Below are positions 1 through 8,169 of a DNA stretch of 64,000 nucleotides, in pieces. A program made the translations under genes and the position numbers. Each line of letters starts with the position of its first letter. Within the stretch, counting starts at the first letter, position 1. The notes beneath the pieces are model-generated. The model was not told where the DNA came from, searched no databases, and saw nothing but the letters and a program-made list of their open reading frames with translations. Origin of the DNA: Bacteroidota bacterium (GTDB lineage Bacteria; Bacteroidota; Bacteroidia; Flavobacteriales; Weeksellaceae); the NCBI GenBank assembly GCA_023399595.1, contig JAEWOR010000063.1:67626-131625 (forward strand). Reading direction: 5' to 3'.

Positions 1-443
1 CCGTAAAGAATGTGAACTTTACTCATTTGAGCTTCGTTTGTATTATTGAACAAATCAAAAGCTACCATGAGTCCTGTCGCATTTCCTGGAATTCCTATAC
101 CAGCCCCAGTACCAAAAGTTGCTGGAGGATTAGCGAGGTACCAAAAAGATATACCATCTCCTTTTCCGTATTGAGCAGTACCGTTTCCGTCAATCTTAAA
201 ATCAAATTCAACTTTCCATTTGTCACAAAACTTTAAGTTTATTGGATCATTAAGTTTTATTCCTCCAACTTTGCTGGTTTGGTCTGGCGTGAGCTGAATG
301 TAGTCTGCATTTACTGATCCGTTAGGAATAAGTGTCCAACCTGTGATGTTGACGGGATTTCCTGTTAGTTGGTAAGTTTGTGCATTTAAAAGGGTGATAA
401 ATGAAGCTAAAAAGCTTAAAAAAATAGAGGAGAGTTTTTTCAT
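1..443 (-). CDS. Secreted lectin-like (L-type lectin domain) protein, N-terminal part
   Basis: The gene runs off the left edge; only about 147 N-terminal codons are present. The start ATG (complement of 441-443) gives a clear signal peptide (MKKLSSIFLSFLASFITLLNAQ) with a cleavage site after NAQ. The mature part contains GDGISFWYLANPP and GIGIPGNATGLMVAFDLFNN, which resemble the beta-sandwich core of bacterial legume-lectin-like domains found in large surface or T9SS-secreted proteins. Such proteins usually bind carbohydrate or act as adhesins; that role is inferred. The missing 3' end probably holds more domains and possibly a sorting signal. The start codon lies inside a 24-bp perfect inverted repeat (see 435-496), which may affect translation. 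Confidence 0.7.
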   Translation of the reverse strand, partial: MKKLSSIFLSFLASFITLLNAQTYQLTGNPVNITGWTLIPNGSVNADYIQLTPDQTSKVGGIKLNDPINLKFCDKWKVEFDFKIDGNGTAQYGKGDGISFWYLANPPATFGTGAGIGIPGNATGLMVAFDLFNNTNEAQMSKVHILY

Positions 444-496
444 AAATTAATATTTGTTCGATAAAATTATGAAACAAATATTAATTTATGAAAAAA
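435..496. repeat. 24-bp perfect inverted repeat over a start codon
   Basis: Arms at 435-458 and 473-496 are perfect reverse complements, separated by 14 bases. Each arm contains ATGAAAAAA reading outward, so the start codon of the minus-strand lectin gene lies in one arm. In the mRNA of that gene the arms would fold into a long AU-rich hairpin that buries the initiation codon. This was read directly from the bases; function is unknown. Confidence 0.85.
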
Positions 497-585
497 AATA
501 TGAATAATATTTTTAATAATTAAAAATCGTTGCGAAATTCAAAATTTTGTAAAAATTATAATTTATAGTTTAATGATTGATTTTA

Positions 586-2541
586 TCAATTTTTTCCCCT
601 GGATTCTTTAATCTCTTTAATTCTATTTTCGAAGTATCCCTGTTTTTCGGGATATTTTTCTTGTAAAATATGGAAAGCACTTATTGCTTTAGAATATAAT
701 TTTTGTTCAACATAAAGATTAGCAAGCGTTTCCGTCATTAAATGAGAAATATCATTGGTTTTTTCCTTTACTACAAAATTTACTTCATCTTTTAGCTGAC
801 TAATTTTTGGAGCATTCTCTATAAAAGCATCAATAGCTTTATTTTTAATTTCTGTTTTTTGCTTTTCTATTTCCTCGGTTCTATCAATTTTCAACCAACT
901 TTGCCATGTGTTGATAAAACTTGGAATGTTGCTGTCTAACACATCTTCTTCTGTTTTAGCAGTAACTTCTGGTTCTTCTTTTATTGAATCTTCAACAACT
1001 TCCTCAGAATTGGTTTTAGTTTCTTGAATGGTATTTTCTTTTTTGTTTTCTTCAATTGTGGGAAGCGCAGAAACAGTATTGCTAAAGAAGGAAAGATTCA
1101 TCACTGGAATACTTGGTTCTTCTTCATTGCTTTCTTGTTCCTGAGTTTCTATTTCAGTTGAAATAATTTTGTTTTCAAGCTCTAATTTGTCAGGTTTCTC
1201 TTCGATTTGTGGTTGCTTTACATTTGGAAGATTCTCTGTTGGGGAGGGTCTTGATAGCAAAGCATCAGGAAGATGATTGTCGAATGACATAGGTTGCCAT
1301 TTTTTTGGAGACTCTTGCTCTTCCGTGATGATTTCTGGTTGCGATACCACTTCAATAGCTTTTGAATCGCTAATTTCTTCTGTTGCTGTTTCTTTTATCT
1401 CTTCATCTTTTACTTCTGAAGAATTGTTTTGAAAAGAAAATTCTTGAGTTTCGGAGAAGTTTATTTCTTTGTTAACCTCTTGTGGAGTTTCTGTTGAAGT
1501 TAGTTTTGGAGCTTTTTGTGAAATTGTTTTTTTCTTCTCACGCATTTTTCTTTCCACTTCTTCTATCAAACGTTTCATTTCTTCTTCATGCTTATTAGAT
1601 GGGGTAGAAGTAGGTTTGAAGTTTTGCGTTTCAGTATTTTTAGATTGAATATTTACTTCTGGTAAAAACGCATCTAAACCATGGAAACTAAGTTCAGAAG
1701 TGTCCTCTACAACAGATTTTTCTTCTGAAATGGTGTTTTCTGGAACAATTACTTCTAAAGCAGGATCTTGAAGCGTAATATTGTCGCTATTTTCTATGGG
1801 TAAAGAAACTTCTATTTCCTCTTCTGCAACTTTCTTCTCAATAAAATCTTCTTCAATTACATTAATGTTTTTCTTTTCAGATGGAGCGATAATAATATTT
1901 TCTTGCTGAGTTTCTTCAACGGCTGTAGTTGGAATTTCTTTAAGAGTTTCTTTAATTTCTTCTAAAGTGATTTCTGTTTCTGGGTGGGGAGTGTTTTCTA
2001 TTTTCTGAGTAACCAATTTTCCTGATTCTTGAGTTGACTCTAAATCTATAATTTCAGAATTTTTTTCGTTAAAGAAGTTTTCTTCTCCTTCAAATAAAAT
2101 CCTATTCTGTTGTCCATCCACAAAAACTGGTTTATTTTCACCTCTAGGAAGTGGAAATGGTGCTTTTGTAATATTGAATTTTGAAGCTGCTTTTTCTTTA
2201 ATAGTCATCGGTTTTTGCTCAGCAGTTTCAACTATTGGGTTTTCTTCAGTTGTGCTAACAATTTCTTTGTTTTCTACAGGTGATTTGCTATCAACTTCTT
2301 TAGTTTCAATATTGCGGTTAATAAACTGATACAGAATTTTTTTATCCGTTGTGTAAGCGGCTGTAGTAGTTAATTCTTTTTTGTAGTTTTCGGAATCAAA
2401 TTGGTTAATACCATACAAATAAAGTGCTCTAATGCTTTGTGCGTAGGGCTTTTCTGAAATTTCTTTTTGTAAGAGGGATAAATCTGCAGCCTGAATAAGT
2501 TCAGGGTTTTTAACCAATTCAAGAATTCTTGTGTTCATCAT
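586..2541 (-). CDS. Glu-rich low-complexity protein with C-terminal TPR-like segment
   Basis: About 651 residues. I place the start at the ATG whose A is shared with the TAA stop of lptE (TAATG, translationally coupled); an in-frame TTG slightly upstream is less likely. Residues roughly 1-70 (MNTRILELVKNPELI...) look like a helical domain; the middle 450 residues are very rich in Glu, Thr, Ile and Val with many EE and KE runs and look disordered. The last 70 residues (LMTETLANLYVEQKLYSKAISAFHILQEKYPEKQGYFENRI) resemble one tetratricopeptide helix pair. No signal peptide or membrane segment, so it is probably cytoplasmic. It follows lptE and the sigma-54 activator in one minus-strand operon. 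I do not recognise a function. Confidence 0.8.
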   Translation of the reverse strand: MMNTRILELVKNPELIQAADLSLLQKEISEKPYAQSIRALYLYGINQFDSENYKKELTTTAAYTTDKKILYQFINRNIETKEVDSKSPVENKEIVSTTEENPIVETAEQKPMTIKEKAASKFNITKAPFPLPRGENKPVFVDGQQNRILFEGEENFFNEKNSEIIDLESTQESGKLVTQKIENTPHPETEITLEEIKETLKEIPTTAVEETQQENIIIAPSEKKNINVIEEDFIEKKVAEEEIEVSLPIENSDNITLQDPALEVIVPENTISEEKSVVEDTSELSFHGLDAFLPEVNIQSKNTETQNFKPTSTPSNKHEEEMKRLIEEVERKMREKKKTISQKAPKLTSTETPQEVNKEINFSETQEFSFQNNSSEVKDEEIKETATEEISDSKAIEVVSQPEIITEEQESPKKWQPMSFDNHLPDALLSRPSPTENLPNVKQPQIEEKPDKLELENKIISTEIETQEQESNEEEPSIPVMNLSFFSNTVSALPTIEENKKENTIQETKTNSEEVVEDSIKEEPEVTAKTEEDVLDSNIPSFINTWQSWLKIDRTEEIEKQKTEIKNKAIDAFIENAPKISQLKDEVNFVVKEKTNDISHLMTETLANLYVEQKLYSKAISAFHILQEKYPEKQGYFENRIKEIKESRGKN

Positions 2542-3059
2542 TACCAATTTGCTACAATGTCATTAAATATTTTATTGATGATTCTTTCGTTAACCAGTTT
2601 TACCTGAGAGGTTTCGATATCATTAATAGAGAGATCACTATTGAAAGTAGCTTCGTCTGTATAGGTTCTATCAAAACTTTTGTCTTTGTTCTCGCTAGTA
2701 CGATTTTCGTAATGCACTTTTACAGTGATGGTTAATTTATTTTGAGCCGCCTGAATATTTCCAGTTGCACCTGCTACAGGACTAGAAATAGTGGTTGGAG
2801 TAATAGAGTAGTCTGTAATTTCTCCTTCTAAAAGAATGTCTGGATTCTCTTTGGTTCCTTTCAAGCCCGAACGTTGCAAAAATCTGTTTTGTAAAGCTGT
2901 AGAAAATTGTTGAGATAACATAGGGTTATTCAACGGGGCATTATTTGGAAATTCATTAATCTGAATGGTTTTTTCTACCGTTAACGAAGATCCTGAAAAG
3001 CTATAACAAGATGTTAAGCAAAGCAATGCAATTAAAAGTAAACTAGAAAATTTGTGCAT
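2541..3059 (-). CDS. lptE: LPS assembly lipoprotein LptE
   Basis: 172 residues with a lipoprotein signal: hydrophobic stretch LLLIALLCL and lipobox LTSC, giving an N-terminal lipidated Cys near residue 18. The body (SGSSLTVEKTIQINEFPNNAP... LSQQFSTALQNRFLQRSGLK... DILLEGEITDYSITP) matches the Bacteroidota form of LptE, the outer-membrane lipoprotein that plugs LptD and helps insert LPS. Its stop overlaps the start of the downstream Glu-rich gene by one base. Upstream, 63 bases away, is the sigma-54 activator gene on the same strand. LptD is not in this window. Confidence 0.85.
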   Translation of the reverse strand: MHKFSSLLLIALLCLTSCYSFSGSSLTVEKTIQINEFPNNAPLNNPMLSQQFSTALQNRFLQRSGLKGTKENPDILLEGEITDYSITPTTISSPVAGATGNIQAAQNKLTITVKVHYENRTSENKDKSFDRTYTDEATFNSDLSINDIETSQVKLVNERIINKIFNDIVANW

Positions 3060-3122
3060 TTTTAATATTCTTTTGGAGGAACTCCTATTTCTTGAAGCCC
3101 ATCTTGATTATATAATTTAAAA

Positions 3123-4385
3123 TTATTCTTCTAAGTTATATTGTTTTATTTTTCTATATAAAGTTCTTTGAGAAATTCCCAATTCATCCGCTGCTTTATT
3201 TCGTCTCCCTTTATGTTTTTCTAAAGCTTTAATAATTAAATCTTTTTCGTTGTTTTGTAACGAAAGCGATTCTGGTGTAGCTTCTTCAATCTCAATGTCT
3301 TCAATGTCATTATAATCATTATCGTTTACATTATTGATGATATGGTTAGGTTGATTTTCAAAATACAATAAAGATTGTGGACTTTGTTTGGGTTCTTGAG
3401 TGTAAATTCTGCTAATTAAATTTTTCTCATGATTGCTCAAATCTGTATTCTCTCTGTTTTTAATCAGTTCCGAAGTTAAAGATTTTAAATCATTAATATC
3501 GTTTCTCATGTCAAAAAGTACTTTGTACATAATCTCTCTTTCGGAACCAAAATCAGCAGAATTTCCGCTTCCACTTTTCTGAATAACCGCTGGAAGGTGC
3601 GTTTGTGTCGGAATATATTCGGCAAGTTTTACAGAATTTATTTCTCTATTTTGCTCTACAACCGTCATTTGTTCTACCAAGTTTCTAAGCTGACGAATGT
3701 TTCCTGGGAATGGATAATTTTCCAAATACTGAACAGCATCGTCTGTTAATTTCAGTTCTGGCATTCTGTATTTTTCAGCGAAATCGATGGCAAATTTCCT
3801 GAAAAGCAAATGAATATCACCTTTTCTTTCTCTCAAAGCAGGCATATCGATTTGCACCGTGTTCAAACGATAGTATAAATCTTCACGAAAACGCCCATCT
3901 TGGATCGCATTCATCATATTCACGTTGGTTGCAGCAACAATTCTTACATTGGTTTTTTGAATTTGAGAAGAACCCACTTTCATGAATTCACCACTTTCAA
4001 GAACTCTTAGTAATCTAACCTGCGTCTGTAAAGGCAATTCCCCTACTTCATCGAGGAAAATAGTTCCGCCGTCTGCGACTTCAAAATAGCCTTTTCTGGT
4101 AGCTGTTGCGCCGGTGAAAGCGCCTTTTTCGTGACCGAAAAGCTCAGAATCTATAGTTCCTTCCGGAATTGCACCGCAGTTCACTACAATATAAGGTTGG
4201 TGTTTTCTTTTGGATTCGGCATGAATAATTTTCGGAATATGTTCTTTCCCAACACCAGATTCTCCGATGACAAGCACGGAAATATCGGTGGGAGCGACTT
4301 GTATGGCTTTTTCGATGGCGCGGTTAAGTGCAGGGAAGTTCCCGATAATGCCGAAGCGGTTTTTTATGTTTTGTAGTTCGTTCAT
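3123..4385 (-). CDS. Sigma-54-dependent transcriptional activator (AAA+, Fis-type HTH)
   Basis: 420 residues. The AAA+ domain starts almost at the N-terminus: Walker A GESGVGKE at residues 41-48, the sigma-54-contacting GAFTGA loop at 89-94, Walker B GGTIFLDEVGEL near 106-117, and an arginine-finger region (FREDLYYRLNTV). A linker of about 150 residues rich in Asn, Asp and Glu follows, then a Fis-type helix-turn-helix at the C-terminus (KHKGRRNKAADELGISQRTL). There is no receiver, GAF or PAS domain, so the signal input is not evident. The family remodels closed RpoN-RNA polymerase complexes. Its place immediately upstream of lptE suggests co-transcription. Targets cannot be told from this window. 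Confidence 0.9.
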   Translation of the reverse strand: MNELQNIKNRFGIIGNFPALNRAIEKAIQVAPTDISVLVIGESGVGKEHIPKIIHAESKRKHQPYIVVNCGAIPEGTIDSELFGHEKGAFTGATATRKGYFEVADGGTIFLDEVGELPLQTQVRLLRVLESGEFMKVGSSQIQKTNVRIVAATNVNMMNAIQDGRFREDLYYRLNTVQIDMPALRERKGDIHLLFRKFAIDFAEKYRMPELKLTDDAVQYLENYPFPGNIRQLRNLVEQMTVVEQNREINSVKLAEYIPTQTHLPAVIQKSGSGNSADFGSEREIMYKVLFDMRNDINDLKSLTSELIKNRENTDLSNHEKNLISRIYTQEPKQSPQSLLYFENQPNHIINNVNDNDYNDIEDIEIEEATPESLSLQNNEKDLIIKALEKHKGRRNKAADELGISQRTLYRKIKQYNLEE

Positions 4386-4403
4386 TTGACTGATTTAATT
4401 TAA

Positions 4404-4432
4404 AGATTAAGAAATTGAGAGATTAAGAAATT
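4404..4432. repeat. Short tandem repeat, 16-bp period
   Basis: The 13-mer AGATTAAGAAATT occurs at 4404-4416 and again at 4420-4432, between the small secreted-protein gene and the sigma-54 activator. It resembles the simple intergenic repeat near miaB (about 7349-7380). Confidence 0.6.
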
Positions 4433-4456
4433 ATTTGAATTTATTAATCATCATTA

Positions 4457-4807
4457 TTAAGCTAAAAATCTTATTTCTAAATCGTCTTTATTACGAACTT
4501 TTGAAGTTTTTTTCTGAATTTTTGAAACCTCACCAAAAGACCAGTTTTCAAATTGGTTTTTAGGTTGTGGAAAAGAAATCGTTTTTGAAGAAGATTCTAC
4601 AAAAACATGCTGTTTTTTAAACTTCTGATTGTATTTGGAAATAAAGTGTCCAAAGTCTTTTAGAAGCTGTTTTGCGTCTTCATTAAAAACTTTATCAACC
4701 GATTTTTCTGAACAGAAACTCAGTTTATTTTCGACACAAAAAGCCTTCCCTGATTGGGAATTTCCAATCAAGCTCATTAAAATAATGATGTACGAAAGAC
4801 TTTTCAT
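4457..4807 (-). CDS. Small secreted protein of unknown function
   Basis: 116 residues. The first about 20 residues (MKSLSYIIILMSLIGNSQSGKA) look like a signal peptide with possible cleavage after GKA. The mature part holds two early Cys residues (FCVENKLSFCSEKS), which could form a disulfide, and a Lys-rich middle. No family recognised. It lies 7 bases downstream of the DUF1016 gene on the same strand, so the two are probably co-transcribed. Confidence 0.55.
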   Translation of the reverse strand: MKSLSYIIILMSLIGNSQSGKAFCVENKLSFCSEKSVDKVFNEDAKQLLKDFGHFISKYNQKFKKQHVFVESSSKTISFPQPKNQFENWSFGEVSKIQKKTSKVRNKDDLEIRFLA

Positions 4808-4814
4808 TTTTGTT

Positions 4815-5885
4815 TTATTCTTTCAATAAATTCTTAAATTCTTCTTTTGACGGAAGAACGGTTTTATATTTACTGGCAAAAATTTGGTCGTTATTTTCTG
4901 GCAAAGTATATTCTACTAAAGCTTCATTTTTGTCTTGACAAAGAATAATTCCAATGGTTTTATTCTCATCTTCTAAACGTTTTTCACGATCAAAATAATT
5001 AACATACATCTGCATTTGACCGATATCTTGATGTTTCAATTCGCCGATTTTTAAGTCAATCAATACAAAACATTTTAAAATTCGGTTATAAAAAACCAAA
5101 TCTACACGAAAATGCTTTTCATCAAAGGAAATTCTTTCTTGTCGAGCCACAAAAGTAAATCCTGTCCCCAATTCAAGAAGAAAATGCTCTAACTTATTGA
5201 TTAATGCAGTTTCTAAATCGTTTTCAGAATAATTTGACTTCTCTTCTAACCCCAAAAACTCTAAAATATAAGGATCTTTTACAGCATCTTTGGGTTTTTC
5301 AAAAACTTGCCCCTTTTCTGAAAGTTTCAAAATTTCTTCTTTATCCTTACTTAAACTCAATCTCGAATACAATGCAGAATCGTATTGTCTTTGCAGTTCT
5401 CTTAAGCTCCAATTGTTTTTAAAAGATTCTATTTCGTAAAATTTTCTTTCATTAAGATCATTAATTCTCATTAATTTGAGATAATGTGACCATGAAAGAT
5501 AAAAATTTATTTCATGATTTTTTGATTTTGAATCTTCAGTTTTCCCAAGCTCTGTTTGTTCTTTCGATAACTTTTTATTTTCTAAAAGGACAGACAGTGT
5601 TTGTCCTTTTGAATAAGCCAAAAAAAACTGTCTTATTTGTTTTAAATTTGAATAAGAAAAACCTTTTCCAAATTTTTCAGTTAACAAAATAGACAAATCT
5701 TTCAAAATAGCTTTTCCGTATTCTGCTCGGTTTTCTCCTTTTTGTTCATCTTCTACAATCATCCTTCCGATTTCAAAGTAAGTTAAAACCATCGCTTGGT
5801 TAACAGTTGCGGCAACTCTTTTTCTTGAATTCTCGAGTAATTCAGAAATATTTTGAAATAATATGTGAGATTGCAAATCGTTCAT
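4815..5885 (-). CDS. DUF1016 family protein with PDDEXK nuclease domain (YhcG-like)
   Basis: 356 residues. The N-terminal half has the DUF1016 signature: AATVNQAMVLTYFEIGRMIV, then LLTEKFGKGFSYSNLKQIRQFF, and the middle part ending in LSWSHYLKLMRI. The C-terminal 150 residues form the PDDEXK-type fold: FRVDLVFYNRILKCFVLIDLKIG, in which the usual ExK is DLK, then HQDIGQMQMYVNYFDRE. Family members are predicted DNA or RNA endonucleases often found in mobile or accessory regions and next to restriction-modification genes; their role is poorly known. Here it sits 21 bases after miaB and just before a small secreted-protein gene, with no methylase nearby. Confidence 0.85.
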   Translation of the reverse strand: MNDLQSHILFQNISELLENSRKRVAATVNQAMVLTYFEIGRMIVEDEQKGENRAEYGKAILKDLSILLTEKFGKGFSYSNLKQIRQFFLAYSKGQTLSVLLENKKLSKEQTELGKTEDSKSKNHEINFYLSWSHYLKLMRINDLNERKFYEIESFKNNWSLRELQRQYDSALYSRLSLSKDKEEILKLSEKGQVFEKPKDAVKDPYILEFLGLEEKSNYSENDLETALINKLEHFLLELGTGFTFVARQERISFDEKHFRVDLVFYNRILKCFVLIDLKIGELKHQDIGQMQMYVNYFDREKRLEDENKTIGIILCQDKNEALVEYTLPENNDQIFASKYKTVLPSKEEFKNLLKE

Positions 5886-5906
5886 ACAACTAAAAAAGAA
5901 GAATTT

Positions 5907-7343
5907 CTATTTCGCTGTTTCTCCCAAAAGCGTTCCTTGCGTATTTCCGTGAACAAAAACAGACACAATGTCGCCAATTTTTTGTCCTTCTAACTTATCG
6001 AAAACGCAAACCGCATTCTGAGAATTACGCCCTTTCCATTGATTTTCGTTCTTTTTGGAAGTTCCTTCAATTAAAATTTCATGAACCCTTCCTACATAAC
6101 CTGCCATTCTTTTTCTGGATAATTCACCTTGCAAAGCGATAATTTCCGCCAAACGTCTTTGTTTAACATCTGCAGGAATATCGTCTTCCATTTTTTTGTG
6201 TGCTGGGGTTCCTGGTCTTTCAGAATACGCAAACATATAACCGTAATCGTACTCTACTTCACGCATTAACGATAAAGTATCTTGGTGATCTTTTTCAGTT
6301 TCTGTGCAGAAACCAACAATCATATCTTGAGAAAATGCCACTTCGGGAACAATTTCTTTGGCTTTTTTAATCAGATCCAAATATTCTTCACGAGTGTGTT
6401 GACGGTTCATTAATTCTAAAATTCTGTTGCTTCCACTTTGCACCGGAAGGTGAACATATTTGCAGATATTATCGTGTTTCGCCATCATTTCGAACACGGA
6501 AGTCGTCATGTCATGCGGATTGGAAGTCGAGAAACGAATTCTCATTTCCGGAACAGCTTTCGCCACCAAATCCAACAACTGAGCAAAATCTACAGCCGTT
6601 GCTTTTTGCATTTCACTTGCTTTGGCGAAATCTTTTTTCGGACCGCCACCGTACCATAAATACGAATCTACATTCTGGCCTAAAAGCGTGATTTCTTTGT
6701 AACCATTTGCTGCCAATTCTTTACATTCTTCAAGAATAGAATGCGGATCACGACTTCTCTCGCGACCTCTGGTAAAAGGAACTACGCAAAACGTACACAT
6801 ATTATCGCAACCTCTGGTGATGGTTACGAATGCTGTAACGCCATTTCCGCCCAAACGAACTGGATTGATATCGGCATAAGTTTCTTCCTTAGACAAAATC
6901 ACGTTGATGGCATCTCTACCGTCTTCAGTTTCTTTTAAAAGATTGGGTAAATCTCTGTAGGCATCGGGACCAACGACCAAATCCACCAAATGCTCTTCTT
7001 CTAAAAATTTGGTTTTCAAACGTTCAGCCATACAGCCCAAAACGCCAACGGTAAGACTTGGATTGGATTTTTTTTGGTTTTTGAATTGCGAAAGACGCAT
7101 TCTCACGGTTTGTTCCGCTTTTTCACGGATGGAACAAGTATTTAAGAGAATTAAATCCGCTTCTTCCACGTTCAAAGTGGTGTTGTAACCTTGTTCATTA
7201 AGAATGGAAGCTACAATTTCAGAGTCGGAAAAGTTCATTTGGCAGCCATAACTTTCCAGGAATAATTTCTTAGAATTTTCTGGTTTTTCGGCTATTGCAA
7301 AAGCTTCTCCCTGTTTGGTTTCGTCTATATATTTTTCTTGCAC
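5907..7343 (-). CDS. miaB: tRNA-2-methylthio-N6-dimethylallyladenosine synthase MiaB
   Basis: Radical-SAM methylthiotransferase that adds the methylthio group to i6A37 of tRNAs reading UNN codons. The N-terminal UPF0004 domain binds one 4Fe-4S cluster (LESYGCQMNFSDSE, LNTCSIREKA, VGVLGCMAERL); the radical-SAM motif is TRGCDNMCTFCVVPFTRGRERSR; a TRAM domain closes the protein (VGRVHEILIEG...). The open frame extends to 7433 through a TTG, but codons upstream of 7343 encode intergenic repeat sequence (VILNEVEES). I therefore place the start at the GTG at 7343, giving about 479 residues beginning (M)QEKYIDETKQGEAF. A -7 element lies at 7448-7455. Confidence 0.92.
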   Translation of the reverse strand: MQEKYIDETKQGEAFAIAEKPENSKKLFLESYGCQMNFSDSEIVASILNEQGYNTTLNVEEADLILLNTCSIREKAEQTVRMRLSQFKNQKKSNPSLTVGVLGCMAERLKTKFLEEEHLVDLVVGPDAYRDLPNLLKETEDGRDAINVILSKEETYADINPVRLGGNGVTAFVTITRGCDNMCTFCVVPFTRGRERSRDPHSILEECKELAANGYKEITLLGQNVDSYLWYGGGPKKDFAKASEMQKATAVDFAQLLDLVAKAVPEMRIRFSTSNPHDMTTSVFEMMAKHDNICKYVHLPVQSGSNRILELMNRQHTREEYLDLIKKAKEIVPEVAFSQDMIVGFCTETEKDHQDTLSLMREVEYDYGYMFAYSERPGTPAHKKMEDDIPADVKQRRLAEIIALQGELSRKRMAGYVGRVHEILIEGTSKKNENQWKGRNSQNAVCVFDKLEGQKIGDIVSVFVHGNTQGTLLGETAK

Positions 7344-7405
7344 GGTCTCGAGATTTAAGATTCGAGATTTGAGATTCGATTCTTCGACTTCGTTCAGAAT
7401 GACGA
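7344..7405. repeat. Flavobacterial intergenic repeat in the miaB leader
   Basis: The plus strand holds two near copies of GAGATTTRAGATTCG followed by TTCTTCGACTTCGTTCAG. Read on the minus strand it would encode VILNEVEES, a peptide I know from spurious reading of intergenic repeats in many Bacteroidota genomes. It fills the region between the miaB promoter and the likely GTG start. Confidence 0.6.
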
Positions 7406-7447
7406 CAGTCAAATACCGAAAATTAAATTTCAAATCAGTTCAGTGTG

Positions 7448-7455
7448 CAAAGATA
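7448..7455 (-). promoter_or_regulatory. Putative -7 promoter element of miaB
   Basis: TATCTTTG on the minus strand fits the Bacteroidota -7 consensus TAnnTTTG. It lies about 105 bases upstream of the GTG start. No good -33 TTG at the usual distance. Between here and 7644 I see no gene. Confidence 0.55.
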
Positions 7456-7644
7456 CGAATTTTGGTGACAGAATGGCAGAGTGTTTTTTTACAAATTTAT
7501 CTCCATGATTAGCAAAATTTGTTGTAAGGTTAATTTAAAAAGTAAAACTCGAAGGAATGGTAATTTCGTTAGAGATTATAGGTTTTTATTTTTCTTAATT
7601 CTTTGCATTGCAAAACTCATGTCTGGAATGAATTTTCTTCATTC

Positions 7645-8130
7645 TTAAAGATCTGTTGTAAACGTAGTGAAATTTACTTTCAATCTAAGTCTTGAAGGAG
7701 TAACTTTTTCATCGCATTTTGCAGGAATCCACTGGAAGTTAGCGGTTTTGAAAGCTGTTATGAAATCGTTAAATAAAACTTCGGTATTGTCAACAATTGG
7801 GAGGATTTTTAAATTTTTCATTTTCCCAGTTTCATCTATATCAAAATAGAATGAGAATTGTCCATTCACCGAAAATTTACCATTGTTAACTTCATTAAGA
7901 ACTTTGTCTTTAAAAATATTTTTAAAAACTTTGATTCCATCGGGATATTGAGCGTAGATGGGTTCTGCACAATGGAGTTTATAAAATTCGAGATTTTCTG
8001 CGGGTGAAATTTCGGTAAAATCTTTATAGGCATTCATTTGCGATAAATCTTTGTCGTCGGATTCAAGATCTGTTTGCGCAAATGCTAATACGGAGAATAC
8101 TGTTAAAAATAGTACGTAAAAAGTTTTCAT
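7645..8130 (-). CDS. Secreted protein with TonB C-terminal-like domain
   Basis: 161 residues with a signal peptide (MKTFYVLFLTVFSVLAFAQ, cleavage after FAQ). The segment NGQFSFYFDIDETGKMKNLKIL followed by FKTANFQWIPAKCDEKVTPSRLRLKVNF has the order of a TonB C-terminal domain (variable beta strand, DxxGxxxxxxVL-like turn, W.PA, final strand). There is no membrane anchor or Pro-rich linker, so it is not a full energy transducer. Probably periplasmic; function unknown. Monocistronic between miaB and the amidase gene. Confidence 0.6.
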   Translation of the reverse strand: MKTFYVLFLTVFSVLAFAQTDLESDDKDLSQMNAYKDFTEISPAENLEFYKLHCAEPIYAQYPDGIKVFKNIFKDKVLNEVNNGKFSVNGQFSFYFDIDETGKMKNLKILPIVDNTEVLFNDFITAFKTANFQWIPAKCDEKVTPSRLRLKVNFTTFTTDL

Positions 8131-8169
8131 GATAAATTTTTTACAAAATTAAAAGAATTATTACCCAAA

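Noticed and set aside
2529..2735. Plus-strand open frame opposite lptE
   Set aside because: No coding features; it lies fully inside the well-supported lptE gene on the other strand, as do most short frames in this window.
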